A DNA stretch of 64,000 bases from WTGA01 sp965231865. Lineage in GTDB: Bacteria > Pseudomonadota > Gammaproteobacteria > Arenicellales > Poriferihabitantaceae. Under the pieces are notes generated by a model that had not been told where the DNA came from, ran no database searches, and saw only the letters and a list, made by a program, of their open reading frames with translations. Shown here in pieces: positions 9,261-18,003 of the stretch (position 1 is the first letter of the stretch; each line of letters begins with the position of its first letter). Position numbers and translations under genes: made by a program. Location: NCBI GenBank assembly GCA_965231865.1, contig CBDDOJ010000001.1, positions 1,229,380 through 1,293,379 of the forward strand, in the 5' to 3' direction.

Positions 9261-9552
9261 AATATTTTTACGGGTTGAATACGGTCCCAGTGAATTTTTT
9301 GGTGTCCGGCAGAAAAACCCCTGATTCTGCGGGGCAAAGCGGCGAAAATCAATTCCTGGGGGTTTCCGTGTGAACCGTGAAAATTTTCAGCTTAATGCCG
9401 CCGTCCGACGGAAACCGTCGGCCTCGCAGGTACCGAATGCTATCGCGGAATGGATCAGCAATACAGAGGGTGATCTTTACAGCCGTGGAATACCCACTAT
9501 TTCGAAAAGAACAAATATCTTGGCGATTATGTGACTTTCCCCTCCCAACTCC
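9261..9552. other. Intergenic region without a recognisable gene
   Basis: Lies between the divergent LeuB-like operon (minus) and the AAA ATPase gene (plus). It should hold the promoter of the four-enzyme operon close to 9261. A minus-strand open frame across 9349-9774 resembles nothing known and runs through the repeat array and the ATPase start, so it was not called. Confidence 0.4.
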
Positions 9553-9642
9553 TTCCAAATCGCGGCCTGGAGAGTTCCAATTCGCGGCCCATTGACTTCC
9601 AATCAGCCGGTATGGATAATTCCAATTGTCGGGGACTCGGAG
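9553..9642 (+). repeat. Four phased imperfect direct repeats, 22-23 nt period
   Basis: Copies start at 9553, 9575, 9597 and 9620, each opening with TTCCAA followed in most copies by a CG-rich block (TCGCGGCC in the first two). The spacing of 22, 22 and 23 nt is about two helical turns, so the units lie on one face of the DNA. They end just before the start of the AAA/DUF4143 gene. They may be operator sites or a tandem-repeat relic of the acquired gene. Confidence 0.6.
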
Positions 9643-9648
9643 ATGGAA

Positions 9649-10869
9649 ATGTTCAAACGGTTTATAGAGTGCCGGGCGGAGGAAGCGCTTTCGGATACAC
9701 CCGTGGTCCTTGTTGTGGGACCGCGCCGGGCTGGCAAGACCACGCTCGTCAAGAAAATGGGTGAAGCCGGCCATACCTATATCACGCTGGACGACCAGAC
9801 CGTCCTCGAGGCTGCCCAGTCAGATCCGGTCGGTTTCATCAGGGGTCTGGACCGCGCCATCATCGACGAGATCCAACGCGCGCCCGACTTGCTCCTGGCG
9901 ATCAAGAAGACGGTCGACGAGGACTATCGCCCGGGCCGCTTTCTCCTCACGGGCTCGGCGAATGTGCTGACCCTGCCGCGGGTCGCCGACAGTCTGGCCG
10001 GCCGGATGGAAACGCTCCAGATGCTGCCACTGGCAAGGGCCGAGATTGAGGGCCGGACACCGACCTTCCTGGAGCGCCTGTTTGAGAGGAAGCTGCAAAA
10101 TCAGCACAAAGTGATCGTCGGCGACGATCTCGTCGACACCGTCCTGCTTGGTGGCTTTCCCGAAGCGATCGCCCGCGAAAGCGAGCGACGCAGACAGGAC
10201 TGGGCACGGTCCTACCTCACGTCGATCCTCACGCGCGACCTCAGATACATCGCCGATGTCGAGAAGCTGACCGAGCTTCCGAAATTCGTGCGGCTACTGG
10301 CCGAACATTCCGGCCAGTTGGTCAACTATTCGCAGTTCGGGGCCAGGATCAATGTCAGTCACAAGACGGGGCAGCGCTATGTCGGGCTGCTCGAACAGGT
10401 CTTTCTGATCGCAACACTGCAGCCCTGGTTCACCAATGCGCTGAAGCGCATCGCCAAGACAGCGAAGCTGCACTTCCTCGATTCCGGCCTGCTGGCGAGC
10501 ACGCGCGGCCTGACCTTCGACAGGGTGAAGGCGGATCGCGGGACATTCGGCGCACTTTTGGAAAGCTTCGTGTTCTCGGAAGTGCTCAAGCTGATAACGG
10601 CCTCGGACCTGCATCTGACGCCGTATCATTTTCGCGACCGGGAAATGCGTGAGGTCAACATCGTACTGGAACGCGATGATGGAATGATCGTCGGCATCGA
10701 GGTCAAGGCGAGCGCTACGGTCAAACCAGGTGACTTCTCAGGCCTGCGAGCACTGGCCAAGGCCTGCGGAAACCGCTTCGCTTTCGGTGTCGTCCTTTAT
10801 GACAGCACGGACGTGGTGCCGTTCGACGACAGGCTGGCGGTAGCGCCATTGTCGTGTCTGTGGAATTGA
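9649..10869 (+). CDS. AAA ATPase with DUF4143 domain
   Basis: A Walker A motif VVGPRRAGKTTL occurs near the N-terminus, followed by YITLDDQ, Walker B-like RAIIDEIQRAP, LLTGSANVL and the C-terminal DUF4143 nuclease-like fold ending with IEVKASATVKPGDF. This is the widespread AAA_14/DUF4143 family found in mobile and defence-associated DNA; function is unresolved. Start 9649 is chosen because GGAG at 9639-9642 is spaced 6 nt from it; ATG at 9643 and upstream starts are less well placed. Codons are richer in GCG, CGC and GTC than in the flanking operon, which suggests acquisition by transfer. Confidence 0.85.
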   Translation: MFKRFIECRAEEALSDTPVVLVVGPRRAGKTTLVKKMGEAGHTYITLDDQTVLEAAQSDPVGFIRGLDRAIIDEIQRAPDLLLAIKKTVDEDYRPGRFLLTGSANVLTLPRVADSLAGRMETLQMLPLARAEIEGRTPTFLERLFERKLQNQHKVIVGDDLVDTVLLGGFPEAIARESERRRQDWARSYLTSILTRDLRYIADVEKLTELPKFVRLLAEHSGQLVNYSQFGARINVSHKTGQRYVGLLEQVFLIATLQPWFTNALKRIAKTAKLHFLDSGLLASTRGLTFDRVKADRGTFGALLESFVFSEVLKLITASDLHLTPYHFRDREMREVNIVLERDDGMIVGIEVKASATVKPGDFSGLRALAKACGNRFAFGVVLYDSTDVVPFDDRLAVAPLSCLWN

Positions 10870-10997
10870 GCAGATGCACAGAGATCACAGAGCAATCGAA
10901 TTGTGCAGCGCAATGATGGCATTGGGGGGGCTGCGTGGGATTGTATAAGAGGTGGTGCGACACCACTCGAAAAAAGGACAAACGCAAACATTACTGA

Positions 10998-11240
10998 ACC
11001 TATGTCGAGAAGGGTGGCGGCCGCGACGCGATTCGCGATAACTTGGCTGAGACTATCCGCTCGCATTACAACCGACTGGAACGTATCGCCGAGGCCGTTG
11101 ATCGGCCCGGATACAAGATGGCCGCCAAAATCCTCAGCGAGGCGATGCCGCAGACGCCCAGGGGCCGCTCAGGCGATCTCGGTGAGAGTCTCACGACTGA
11201 GCTGGCAGAGGAAGAAATCGGCTTGCGCGTCTCCGTAAAC
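10998..11240 (+). pseudogene. Truncated gene fragment of unknown family
   Basis: Open frame following a stop at 10995-10997, reading TYVEKGGGRDAIRDN then LAETIRSHYNRLERI and PQTPRGRSGDLGESL. There is no ATG or ribosome site at the left end. On the right the coding character stops at about GLRVSV, where a hairpin begins. Both ends look broken, so this is taken as a remnant. The SGDLGE motif recalls restriction- or defence-type proteins, but I cannot assign a family. Confidence 0.45.
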
Positions 11241-11263
11241 TCTCCAGATTTTAATCTGGGAGT
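11239..11263 (+). terminator. Hairpin between convergent genes, terminator-like
   Basis: Arms of 12 and 11 nt (one bulged T) flank a TT loop, and a T-rich stretch (TCGTTTATTTGTTTT) follows on the plus strand. It lies between the plus-strand fragment and the stop of the minus-strand binding-protein gene at 11302. Confidence 0.5.
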
Positions 11264-11301
11264 TCGTTTATTTGTTTTACCCCTGTAAAATGCCCCAACC
11301 G

Positions 11302-12327
11302 CTAGTCATCTTCCACGATGGGTTGCCGGGTGCGCTGCAAGAATACCGTGGGGTCGTTGAACCATTCCTGATAACCGATCCGTCCGCCGTCCGTAAGCCA
11401 CTCGATGTTGCGGTCGAGGCACGTTGCCAGCTCCGCATCCTCCACCGACAGGGCAAAGCCGCCCGTCTCGGACAGGCCATCAAGGGCCGTTACGGAAAGC
11501 AAATCCCCATACGACAGCCCCTCCGCCCGGTTACCGATTTCGCCCCGGGCGACCGCATCAATACTGCCTTCTACAAGCGCCTCGATCAACGCCGAGTCCT
11601 CCGCGAAATACACCACCGTCGGCAGGGTGTCCGACGCCGGCCGCAATACCTGGCGGCCGGTGAGTACGGGCGACGCCCCGGCGGCGTTGATGACATAGCG
11701 CATGCCACCGTCCGCGACAACCGTACCCGCTGGCGTGTCCACCCGTGTATCAGCGGCCAGCACCCCGTCCCCGTCCGCAAGGCCGGTCAGTACCAGAAAA
11801 CATGCCTCCCCCGTCGTCCCCGCGAGCACCCCCACCCGATCCGCACCGGTCAGGTCCCGGTGCCGGGCGAGGCGTTCCGCATCCTCCGCACGCACCAGAA
11901 GAGATTGGCGGAACCGGATGTGTCCCGACGTAAAGACGATCGCCGTCTTGCCGGAAGCGTCCCGGGTCCGAGAATCCAGAATCGTGATGCCGCCGCCGAC
12001 GATGTCGTACCGGGGGCTGGCCGGAAGTAGCCAGATACCGTCCCAAACCGCGATGCCCTGCCGGGAAAATGACAGCTTCGGGTGTTCCATGGCTTCCAAT
12101 GCATCCAGCAGGTCGGCTTCGTAGCCACGGTGATAGTGGAAGCCGGGAGAGTCCTCATCCCTGTCGGCACTGTAGCTTACCGGCTCGAAATACGCGTAGA
12201 AGCCGACATTGAGCGTCCTGTCTTCGTTCATGCAGGGGGCCGACGAATGAGCCTGAACGCCTACCATCAACAAACACAGCACCCATGCCATTGACGCGAA
12301 TGTCCCCATGGAGGATTGGTATCTCAT
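11302..12327 (-). CDS. Family 3 periplasmic solute-binding protein
   Basis: The 341-residue protein has an N-terminal signal peptide (hydrophobic MAWVLCLLMVGVQA) and an SBP_bac_3-like body: LNVGFYAYFEPVSY at the mature start, FHYHRGYEADLLDAL (variant of the GFDVDLA motif), WDGIWLLPASPRYDIVGGG, and a C-terminal GGFALSVEDAELATCLD segment. Such proteins bind amino acids or related polar solutes in the periplasm, or are lytic or enzymatic relatives. No permease or ATPase accompanies it, so it is an orphan binding protein in the accessory patch. Ligand unknown. Confidence 0.78.
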   Translation of the reverse strand: MRYQSSMGTFASMAWVLCLLMVGVQAHSSAPCMNEDRTLNVGFYAYFEPVSYSADRDEDSPGFHYHRGYEADLLDALEAMEHPKLSFSRQGIAVWDGIWLLPASPRYDIVGGGITILDSRTRDASGKTAIVFTSGHIRFRQSLLVRAEDAERLARHRDLTGADRVGVLAGTTGEACFLVLTGLADGDGVLAADTRVDTPAGTVVADGGMRYVINAAGASPVLTGRQVLRPASDTLPTVVYFAEDSALIEALVEGSIDAVARGEIGNRAEGLSYGDLLSVTALDGLSETGGFALSVEDAELATCLDRNIEWLTDGGRIGYQEWFNDPTVFLQRTRQPIVEDD

Positions 12328-12634
12328 ACGTTGTACCCTACATTTTTACGGTTGATTTCCCACTCGCTCTGGCGAAAGTGATGCCCGAAAAGGGATTCTC
12401 CGGGCAACCATCCGGCCAGCCCTGTGTGTCCCCCTGTATTACCTTCCCCTGTTGGTCGACATGGTACCGGGGCCGGTATTGAATCAAGTTATAACTATTT
12501 GTTTTTAATCGTTATATTCAGTTCAATTTTGCCTTTATACCGTCATAAATACCGACAGATTATTGCCTAAAGTTTGGGATTTGAACCCGCACCAAAAATT
12601 TTTCTGATTCGAGTCCTTTTTCACTACCCCACCT
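12328..12634. other. AT-rich intergenic stretch upstream of the binding protein
   Basis: No gene is supported. The part around 12485-12560 is clearly AT-rich and may hold a promoter for the minus-strand gene. Position 12472 onward shows a short gapped resemblance to the 3' end of the tRNA-Leu gene at 14989. Confidence 0.35.
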
Positions 12635-12657
12635 CCACTCCGAAGTGCAACACCCGC
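12635..12657 (+). repeat. Left terminal inverted repeat of the IS30-family element
   Basis: Matches the reverse complement of 13903-13925 except at one position. Confidence 0.85.
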
Positions 12658-12704
12658 CGCTATCCTGAAATGAGGGCGTAACCCGAATGGAGGGATAGCG
12701 GCGG
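12654..12704. repeat. Perfect 12-bp inverted repeat just inside the IS left end
   Basis: Arms 12654-12665 (CCGCCGCTATCC) and 12693-12704 (GGATAGCGGCGG) enclose a 27-nt loop. It overlaps the inner end of the terminal repeat and lies downstream of the transposase stop, so it may act as the element's terminator or as a barrier to read-through. Confidence 0.6.
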
Positions 12705-12896
12705 CGGAGCAATTAGCCCCTCAGGGTGCCCATTTCGGCCATAAATGGCATCAATCTCAACTCCGAGAGATACTGACAGAGTCCATCCTCCAAGGCAAGG
12801 GCCGCCCGGCACCTTCCGGACGAGGGGAGCCCTTCCCGTTGGTCACAGGAATTTCACACCGTCGATGTCACTGCCTTCAGGGGGGGAGGCCGAACT

Positions 12897-13796
12897 TCAG
12901 GGAGGCGACCGGCCTCCAGTAAAGACCTCTGCAGGGGTTCTATACCCCAGTATCTTGCGAGGTCGATGGTTGATCCGTCCTCCACGGCCTGAACCTGTTC
13001 CTCCGTGACCTTGCGGAAGTTCGTCCCCTTCGGGCAGTACTGGCGGACCAAGCCGTTGGTGTGTTCGTTCAGCCCGCGTTCCCAGGAATGGTAAGGAGCA
13101 GCAAAGTAGAAGTCCGCGGCCAGCGCCTTGGAGACCACCTGATGTCCCGCAAACTCCTTGCCGTTGTCCGCCGTGAGAGTGTGCACCTGATCCCGAAACG
13201 GCACCATACGCCGGGTGAGCACTTCGGCCACCGAATCCGCCGTCTTCCTGTCAACCTGCTCCAGGAGCGCGTACTTCGAATGCCGATCCACCGAGGATAC
13301 CAGGGCCCCCCTGTGTTTTGAGCCGATTATCGTATCCAAACTCCCAGTCTCCGATCCGGCTTTTCTCCTCCACCACCGCCGGCCGTTCGAAAATATCCAC
13401 CCGCCCGGGAATGTGTCCGCGTCCGGCATGTCGGTCCGCCCGAACATGCTGGTAGATCCACTCTCGGCACGCCATCACTTTGCCCAGCCGCCGATATCGA
13501 CCCGATATCTGTTCCGGGCTCCACCCTTCCTCCAGCTGCTCTTCCACCACCTCCCAGCGATCCGGTGTCATCTTGCGTGGAACCTCGGAGGCTTCCCGGA
13601 GCCGGGATGTCGCTTTGCCCTGGGCCTGCTTGTGCCGGTAGCCGCACTTCCCGCGGTTGCGGGATATTTCCCGGGAGATCGTGCCAGGGCCCCGTTCGAG
13701 CTGAACAGCTATCTCTCGTTGCGAAAAACCCCTATGCAACAGGGCGTGAATCTGGCATCTTTCGTTATAGGCCAGGTGGTGGTAGCCAGTAGGCAT
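12897..13796 (-). pseudogene. IS30-family transposase, two frameshifts
   Basis: Starts MPTGYHHLAYNERCQI with the IS30 N-terminal HTH (FSQREIAVQLERGPGTISREI). A one-base shift near 13336 (TTTGG run) breaks the conserved GDWE-DTIIG block of the DDE domain. The second frame continues with SKHRGALVSSVDRHS and TADNGKEFAGH. A second shift near 12977 separates it from the C-terminal block INHRPRKILGYRTPAEVF, which ends at a stop at 12897. With both shifts removed the protein is a normal-length IS30 transposase of about 300 residues. The element is presumed inactive. Confidence 0.85.
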
Positions 13797-13902
13797 GACA
13801 ATTCTCCGTATTCAAGACACAGAGATTGTTTACCATCATCTGGCCGGCCGCAACCCGCTTGCCCGAAATAATCATCGAACATAACCGGGGCCGCGGTCAG
13901 CA

Positions 13903-13925
13903 GCGGGTGTTGCACTTCGGACTGG
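13903..13925 (-). repeat. Right terminal inverted repeat of the IS30-family element
   Basis: Partner of 12635-12657. It lies about 107 bp upstream of the transposase start. Confidence 0.85.
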
Positions 13926-14062
13926 CACGGGGGAAGCGACACTCCAAGACTATCCACCTAGTGCCGTAGCCTCACCACATATTTTTGAGAAGATGGCGAT
14001 CCCAGGGTGTTGTGTCGCGTAATTAACTGAGAAACGAACGCTATAAAGGATAAAAACCGACT

Positions 14063-14623
14063 ATGTCATTACTACTCATCGGCTTGCTGGTTTGGAGTGC
14101 AGTGCACTTCATTCCTTCATTGGCGCAGCCCGTAAAAGCCAAGTGGAAGGACAAACTTGGAAACACAGGATATCAGATTACATTTGCGTTAGTTATTCTG
14201 CTGTCTTTGCTCATGATCATCTTTGGATGGCGAAGTACAACACCGTCACTGTTGTACGCAACGACACCTTTCATGGCGCCAGTTGCAAAGGTACTGATGT
14301 TTGTATCCGTTGCGTTGTTTGTTCTTTCCAATATGCCAACAAGAGTGAAGCAATATATACGACACCCACAACTCACCGCTGTCCTTGTGTGGTCGTTGGC
14401 ACATTTGTTGACCAATGGTGACACCCGATCAGTTGTTCTGTTTGGCGGATTGGGGCTTTGGGCGATACTTGAAGTGGTTGCTATCAATCGTCGGGATGGA
14501 GAATGGAAAAAACCTGAAACGCCGACATGGACAAGAGAGGCAATAGGATTTGGGGTAAGCGTTGTCGTCTATCTTGTTGTGGCACTGGCACACCCTTACG
14601 TATCGGGCGTATCAATCATGTAG
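14063..14623 (+). CDS. nnrU: NnrU-family membrane protein
   Basis: A 186-residue integral membrane protein with about five hydrophobic segments. It opens with LLIGLLVWSAVHFIPSL, followed by YQITFALVILLSLLMIIFGW, and has the conserved HPQLTAVLVWSLAHLLTNGD block typical of NnrU/isoprenoid-related membrane proteins. The family was named for nitric-oxide-reductase-linked loci, but no denitrification gene is here. An AAGGA sequence precedes the ATG at suitable distance. It stands alone between the IS element and the tRNA cluster. Confidence 0.88.
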   Translation: MSLLLIGLLVWSAVHFIPSLAQPVKAKWKDKLGNTGYQITFALVILLSLLMIIFGWRSTTPSLLYATTPFMAPVAKVLMFVSVALFVLSNMPTRVKQYIRHPQLTAVLVWSLAHLLTNGDTRSVVLFGGLGLWAILEVVAINRRDGEWKKPETPTWTREAIGFGVSVVVYLVVALAHPYVSGVSIM

Positions 14624-14654
14624 GTTGACGCTCCATACCGGGGCCGTCTACTAG

Positions 14655-14789
14655 GCCTCTGGATGGACCCATGTCAGTATCACCCAGGGTCGTGGTCGGT
14701 ATGATCGGTACAAACAGGCGGATAAACCCAAAAAGGATACCTGGCTGCGCCCCCTGCGGCGTGACTGGAAACGGACCCTCAACCGGTAA
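14655..14789 (+). pseudogene. Possible C-terminal remnant of an unidentified protein
   Basis: Short open frame without a start that ends in a very basic tail, RYDRYKQADKPKKDTW then LRPLRRDWKRTLNR and a stop. The composition resembles transposase C-termini, but no family can be named. The remaining bases up to the tRNA-Leu gene show no gene. Confidence 0.25.
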
Positions 14790-14988
14790 AATCTTCCTTC
14801 AGGGGAGGAGTGACCTCCCCACAAAGAGTACGACCCATTCCATCTGATCTCCCGGACCCGGGAGGCGGGTCATCAACGATACTGACAAGCCTCCAACCCT
14901 ATTTGAAATGCAAGGGAATTGAACGCATAATTGCTGATATCACATGTCGGCCGAACGCTCACCTTCGGACGTTGTCGGAAGTGTCAAA

Positions 14989-15075
14989 TGGTACCCGGGG
15001 CCGGACTTGAACCGGCACGATGTTTCCATCGAGGGATTTTAAGTCCCTTGCGTCTACCTATTCCGCCACCCGGGC
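14989..15075 (-). tRNA. leuZ: tRNA-Leu (anticodon TAA)
   Basis: Complete 87-nt cloverleaf with long variable arm and encoded CCA. The 5' end is GCCCGGGTGG and the anticodon loop is ACTTAAAAT. Third in the order Gly-Cys-Leu after pgsA, as glyW-cysT-leuZ in E. coli. Confidence 0.96.
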
Positions 15076-15095
15076 CAATGGATACACAAAACAAA

Positions 15096-15169
15096 TGGAG
15101 GCTGAGCCCGGAATCGAACCGAGGTAAACGGCTTTGCAGGCCGCTGCATGACCACTCTGCCACTCAGCC
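15096..15169 (-). tRNA. cysT: tRNA-Cys (anticodon GCA)
   Basis: 74 nt with encoded CCA. The acceptor GGCTGAG pairs with CTCAGCC and the anticodon loop is CTGCAAA. Confidence 0.96.
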
Positions 15170-15304
15170 GTCTTTTGGTTAGACAATCCAACCGCGAACA
15201 CCCCACGAATTGCGCAAAATCACCCTGTTGGTATCCGCAGGCAAGTATCCTGTAAACGGTGTCCACACCAACCCCTCTGTCCGGGTCTCCATGGCCTTGA
15301 AATC

Positions 15305-15379
<75 letters not shown>

Positions 15380-15479
15380 ATCACCAACTTTAGAGGATGT
15401 AGATTCTATTCAAGCACATGGTCGTGTCAATAGCAATGTACCGCTTCAAAGGCCCGCACTATTCCTGGATTCCAGAATA

Positions 15480-16058
15480 TTACGGTTTTTCAAGCAAAAA
15501 CGGCATGGCTGCCCGCAAATATACCCACATTGACCACAGTGTCAGGATCGCTGCCGTGTAGAATGCGATTTCGCCAATCCTGAAAATGGGAATGTCGTAT
15601 ATTGGCGTGGCATACAACAGGAGTGCAATGGAAACCATCTGGAAACCCGTTTTGACCTTGCCGACGACCCCCACGGCAACCACCACCTTTTCACCGACTT
15701 CAGCCATCCATCCCCGCAGTGCCGAAATCACAATTTCACGTCCGACGATGATACACACGGCAACGGCGAATGGCAGCGGATGAAAGACCTTGTCCAGCAC
15801 ATTCAGGTCAGAGACCAGGAGTATCAGCACAGTGGACACAATGAGTTTATCGGCCACCGGGTCAAGAAATTCCCCCAAAGCGGTTGTCGCATCCATTTTA
15901 CGCGCCAGGAACCCGTCCAGCCAATCCGTGATGCCTGCGGTGACAAAAATACCGGTCAGGATGATTTCCCGGTTACCCAGCGGCAAAAAGTAAACCACCA
16001 CCAGTACGGGGATCAGCAGAATCCTGAAAATAGTCAGCAGGTTCGGAATATTCAGCAT
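15480..16058 (-). CDS. pgsA: CDP-diacylglycerol--glycerol-3-phosphate 3-phosphatidyltransferase
   Basis: Inner-membrane enzyme that makes phosphatidylglycerophosphate, the precursor of phosphatidylglycerol and cardiolipin. The 192-residue protein starts MLNIPNLLTIFRILLIP and has the CDP-alcohol phosphotransferase motif D-x2-D-G-x2-A-R-x8-G-x3-D-x3-D, seen in TDWLDGFLARKMD and GEFLDPVADK, plus several membrane helices. The open frame extends upstream to 16379, but that part overlaps uvrC and lacks family similarity, so ATG 16058 is chosen. It follows uvrC on the same strand and precedes the tRNA trio, the enterobacterial arrangement. Confidence 0.96.
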   Translation of the reverse strand: MLNIPNLLTIFRILLIPVLVVVYFLPLGNREIILTGIFVTAGITDWLDGFLARKMDATTALGEFLDPVADKLIVSTVLILLVSDLNVLDKVFHPLPFAVAVCIIVGREIVISALRGWMAEVGEKVVVAVGVVGKVKTGFQMVSIALLLYATPIYDIPIFRIGEIAFYTAAILTLWSMWVYLRAAMPFLLEKP

Positions 16059-16152
16059 TCGAGGAGGGGCAGGCGCCTTACCGGTCACAAAACTTTTTGG
16101 GCTGTTCAATGTAGCACACCCTGTCGTATCCGCGACGCAAAATTGGAGCCTC

Positions 16153-18003
16153 TCAATGAAATTGATTGTATATTCTGGCTGCAAGGGTTGGGCTGATTCC
16201 CGGTACCTTTCCCAAATCCTCGATCCCTGCACGACGGATTTCGTGGAGTCCACCGAAATACCGCAGTAAATTCCGTCTTCGTTTCTCCCCGACGCCTTCA
16301 ATTTGCTCAAGGGGCGAACGGGTTCGGCTGCGGTTTCGTCTTTGCCGGTGCCCGGTGATGGCAAACCGATGGGCTTCATCCCGGATTCGCTGCACCAGGT
16401 GGGATACGGGGGATGTCCCCGGGGGCTTGAATGCCCGGTTCTGCCCCGACACGTGAAAGGTTTCTTCTCCGGCCTTTCTTCCGGGACCTTTTGATACTCC
16501 CATCAGGGAGACCAGCCCGGATATCTGCATCTCGTCAAACACCTGTTGTGCACGGCCGAGCTGTCCCTTGCCACCATCAATCAATACCAGGTCCGGCAGC
16601 TTTCCATCGTTTTCGAGTACCCGCTTGTATCGCCGTGTCAGTACCTGCTCGATAGCTGCATAATCGTCCCCGGGTTCAATGCCCTGAATATTGAATCTCC
16701 GGTAATCGCTTTTGACTGCACCCTGGCGGTCAAAGACGACACAGGACCCCACCGCACTTTCCCCCATGGTATGACTGATGTCAAAACATTCAATGCGTTC
16801 CGGCACTTCCTGCAGTTTCAGCAGGTCAGAAAGTGCACAGAACTGCACATCAATCTGGCTTCTTTCATTCAGGTGCCTGTTCAGATTGTCTTCCGTGTTG
16901 ATCCTTGCCGATTCCACCCACCGCGCGCGGTCACCACGATAACGGTCCTTGATGGCCACCTTTTTTCCACTTTCAATGGAAAATATCTGCTGCAATGAAG
17001 TCTTTGCCTCAATCGGCTCGGCAAGCAGAATTTCTCTGGGAATTGCCGCACCCAGGTAATTTCTCGGCAAAAATTCCTCCAGTAATCCAGACCGTGTTTT
17101 ATCCAGGGCATTGGACTGGATATGAAACCGGATACCCAGGTTTCTGCCCTGGCGGATCGATACCACTCCGAAACACGCCAACCCGGATTCCTCTGCCACG
17201 GCCACCACGTCCGCATCACGGTTTCCGGACGAAATGTACTGTTTCTCCCGAATCCGCTGCAGCAATCCGATCCGGTCCCGGTAGACCGCCGCGCTTTCAT
17301 AATCCTGCTCGCGGGAGGCCGATTCCATTTTTTCAGCGAGTTTTGCCAGGAGCACGGCATCCTTCCCACTGAGCATGGCTTTTGCCTGGCGGACATCTTC
17401 ACGATAATCCTGCGGGCTGATCCGGTTCACGCAGGGAGCGCTGCAACGCTTGATCTGATGCTGCAGGCAGGGCCGGGAGCGATTTCTGAAAAAGGCATCG
17501 CTGCATTGCCGGAGCTGGAAAATTTTGTGGACATGCCCGAGGACTTCCCGCACGGCGGCGGCACTGGGATAGGGCCCGTAATACTTTCCCGGCAAGGACC
17601 GCCTGCCCCGATAAAACGAAAACCGGGGATACCGATCGGATTCAGTTAGCCGGATATAGGGAAAACTCTTGTCATCGCGCAGGGAAATATTGTAGCGTGG
17701 CCGCCGGTCCTTGATCAGGTTGTTTTCCAACAGCAGGGCCTCGCTTTCGGTGCGGGTCTGCTGCGTTTCCACCGCGACAATTTTCGATACCATCAAGCTG
17801 GCCTTGGGCGTCAATCCGCTGGTCCTGAAATAACTTTGCAGACGCTTTTTCAAATTGAGGGCTTTGCCGATATACAGGGTTTCCCTTTCAGCACCATAGA
17901 AGATATAGATGCCGGGCATTCCTGCCACCCCCTGCAAAAACGTCCTGGAGTCAAAGTCTCTGTTCACAAGTGGATTCTCTGAGTTTTTGACCGATGTCCT
18001 CAA
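16153..18003 (-). CDS. uvrC: Excinuclease ABC subunit UvrC
   Basis: Makes both incisions in nucleotide excision repair. The 616-residue protein has the N-terminal GIY-YIG nuclease (GMPGIYIFYG then LYIGKALNLKKRL), the Cys-rich block HQIKRCSAPCVN, a UVR segment around EKMESASREQDYESAAVYRD, the RNase H-like C-terminal nuclease with ECFDISHTMGES and LVLIDGGKGQL, and a terminal helix-hairpin-helix pair (IEGVGEKRRRNLLRYFGG). Its start overlaps the end of the uracil-DNA glycosylase gene by 53 bp. Full length. Confidence 0.97.
   Translation of the reverse strand: MRTSVKNSENPLVNRDFDSRTFLQGVAGMPGIYIFYGAERETLYIGKALNLKKRLQSYFRTSGLTPKASLMVSKIVAVETQQTRTESEALLLENNLIKDRRPRYNISLRDDKSFPYIRLTESDRYPRFSFYRGRRSLPGKYYGPYPSAAAVREVLGHVHKIFQLRQCSDAFFRNRSRPCLQHQIKRCSAPCVNRISPQDYREDVRQAKAMLSGKDAVLLAKLAEKMESASREQDYESAAVYRDRIGLLQRIREKQYISSGNRDADVVAVAEESGLACFGVVSIRQGRNLGIRFHIQSNALDKTRSGLLEEFLPRNYLGAAIPREILLAEPIEAKTSLQQIFSIESGKKVAIKDRYRGDRARWVESARINTEDNLNRHLNERSQIDVQFCALSDLLKLQEVPERIECFDISHTMGESAVGSCVVFDRQGAVKSDYRRFNIQGIEPGDDYAAIEQVLTRRYKRVLENDGKLPDLVLIDGGKGQLGRAQQVFDEMQISGLVSLMGVSKGPGRKAGEETFHVSGQNRAFKPPGTSPVSHLVQRIRDEAHRFAITGHRQRRNRSRTRSPLEQIEGVGEKRRRNLLRYFGGLHEIRRAGIEDLGKVPGISPTLAARIYNQFH

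Larger units (their letters stand above)
12635..13925 (-). mobile_element. IS30-family insertion sequence, degenerate
   Basis: Bounded by 23-bp terminal inverted repeats that agree at 22 positions (12635-12657 and 13903-13925), with core TCCGAAGTGCAACACCCGC. Inside is one transposase gene with two frameshifts. The element is about 1.29 kb, at the long end for IS30. No target duplication is obvious. Confidence 0.85.

Noticed and set aside
12565..12620. tRNA-like T-arm sequence (GCGGGTTCAAATCC on the minus strand)
   Set aside because: The 3' half of the T-stem does not pair and no acceptor, D-arm or anticodon arm can be drawn around it.
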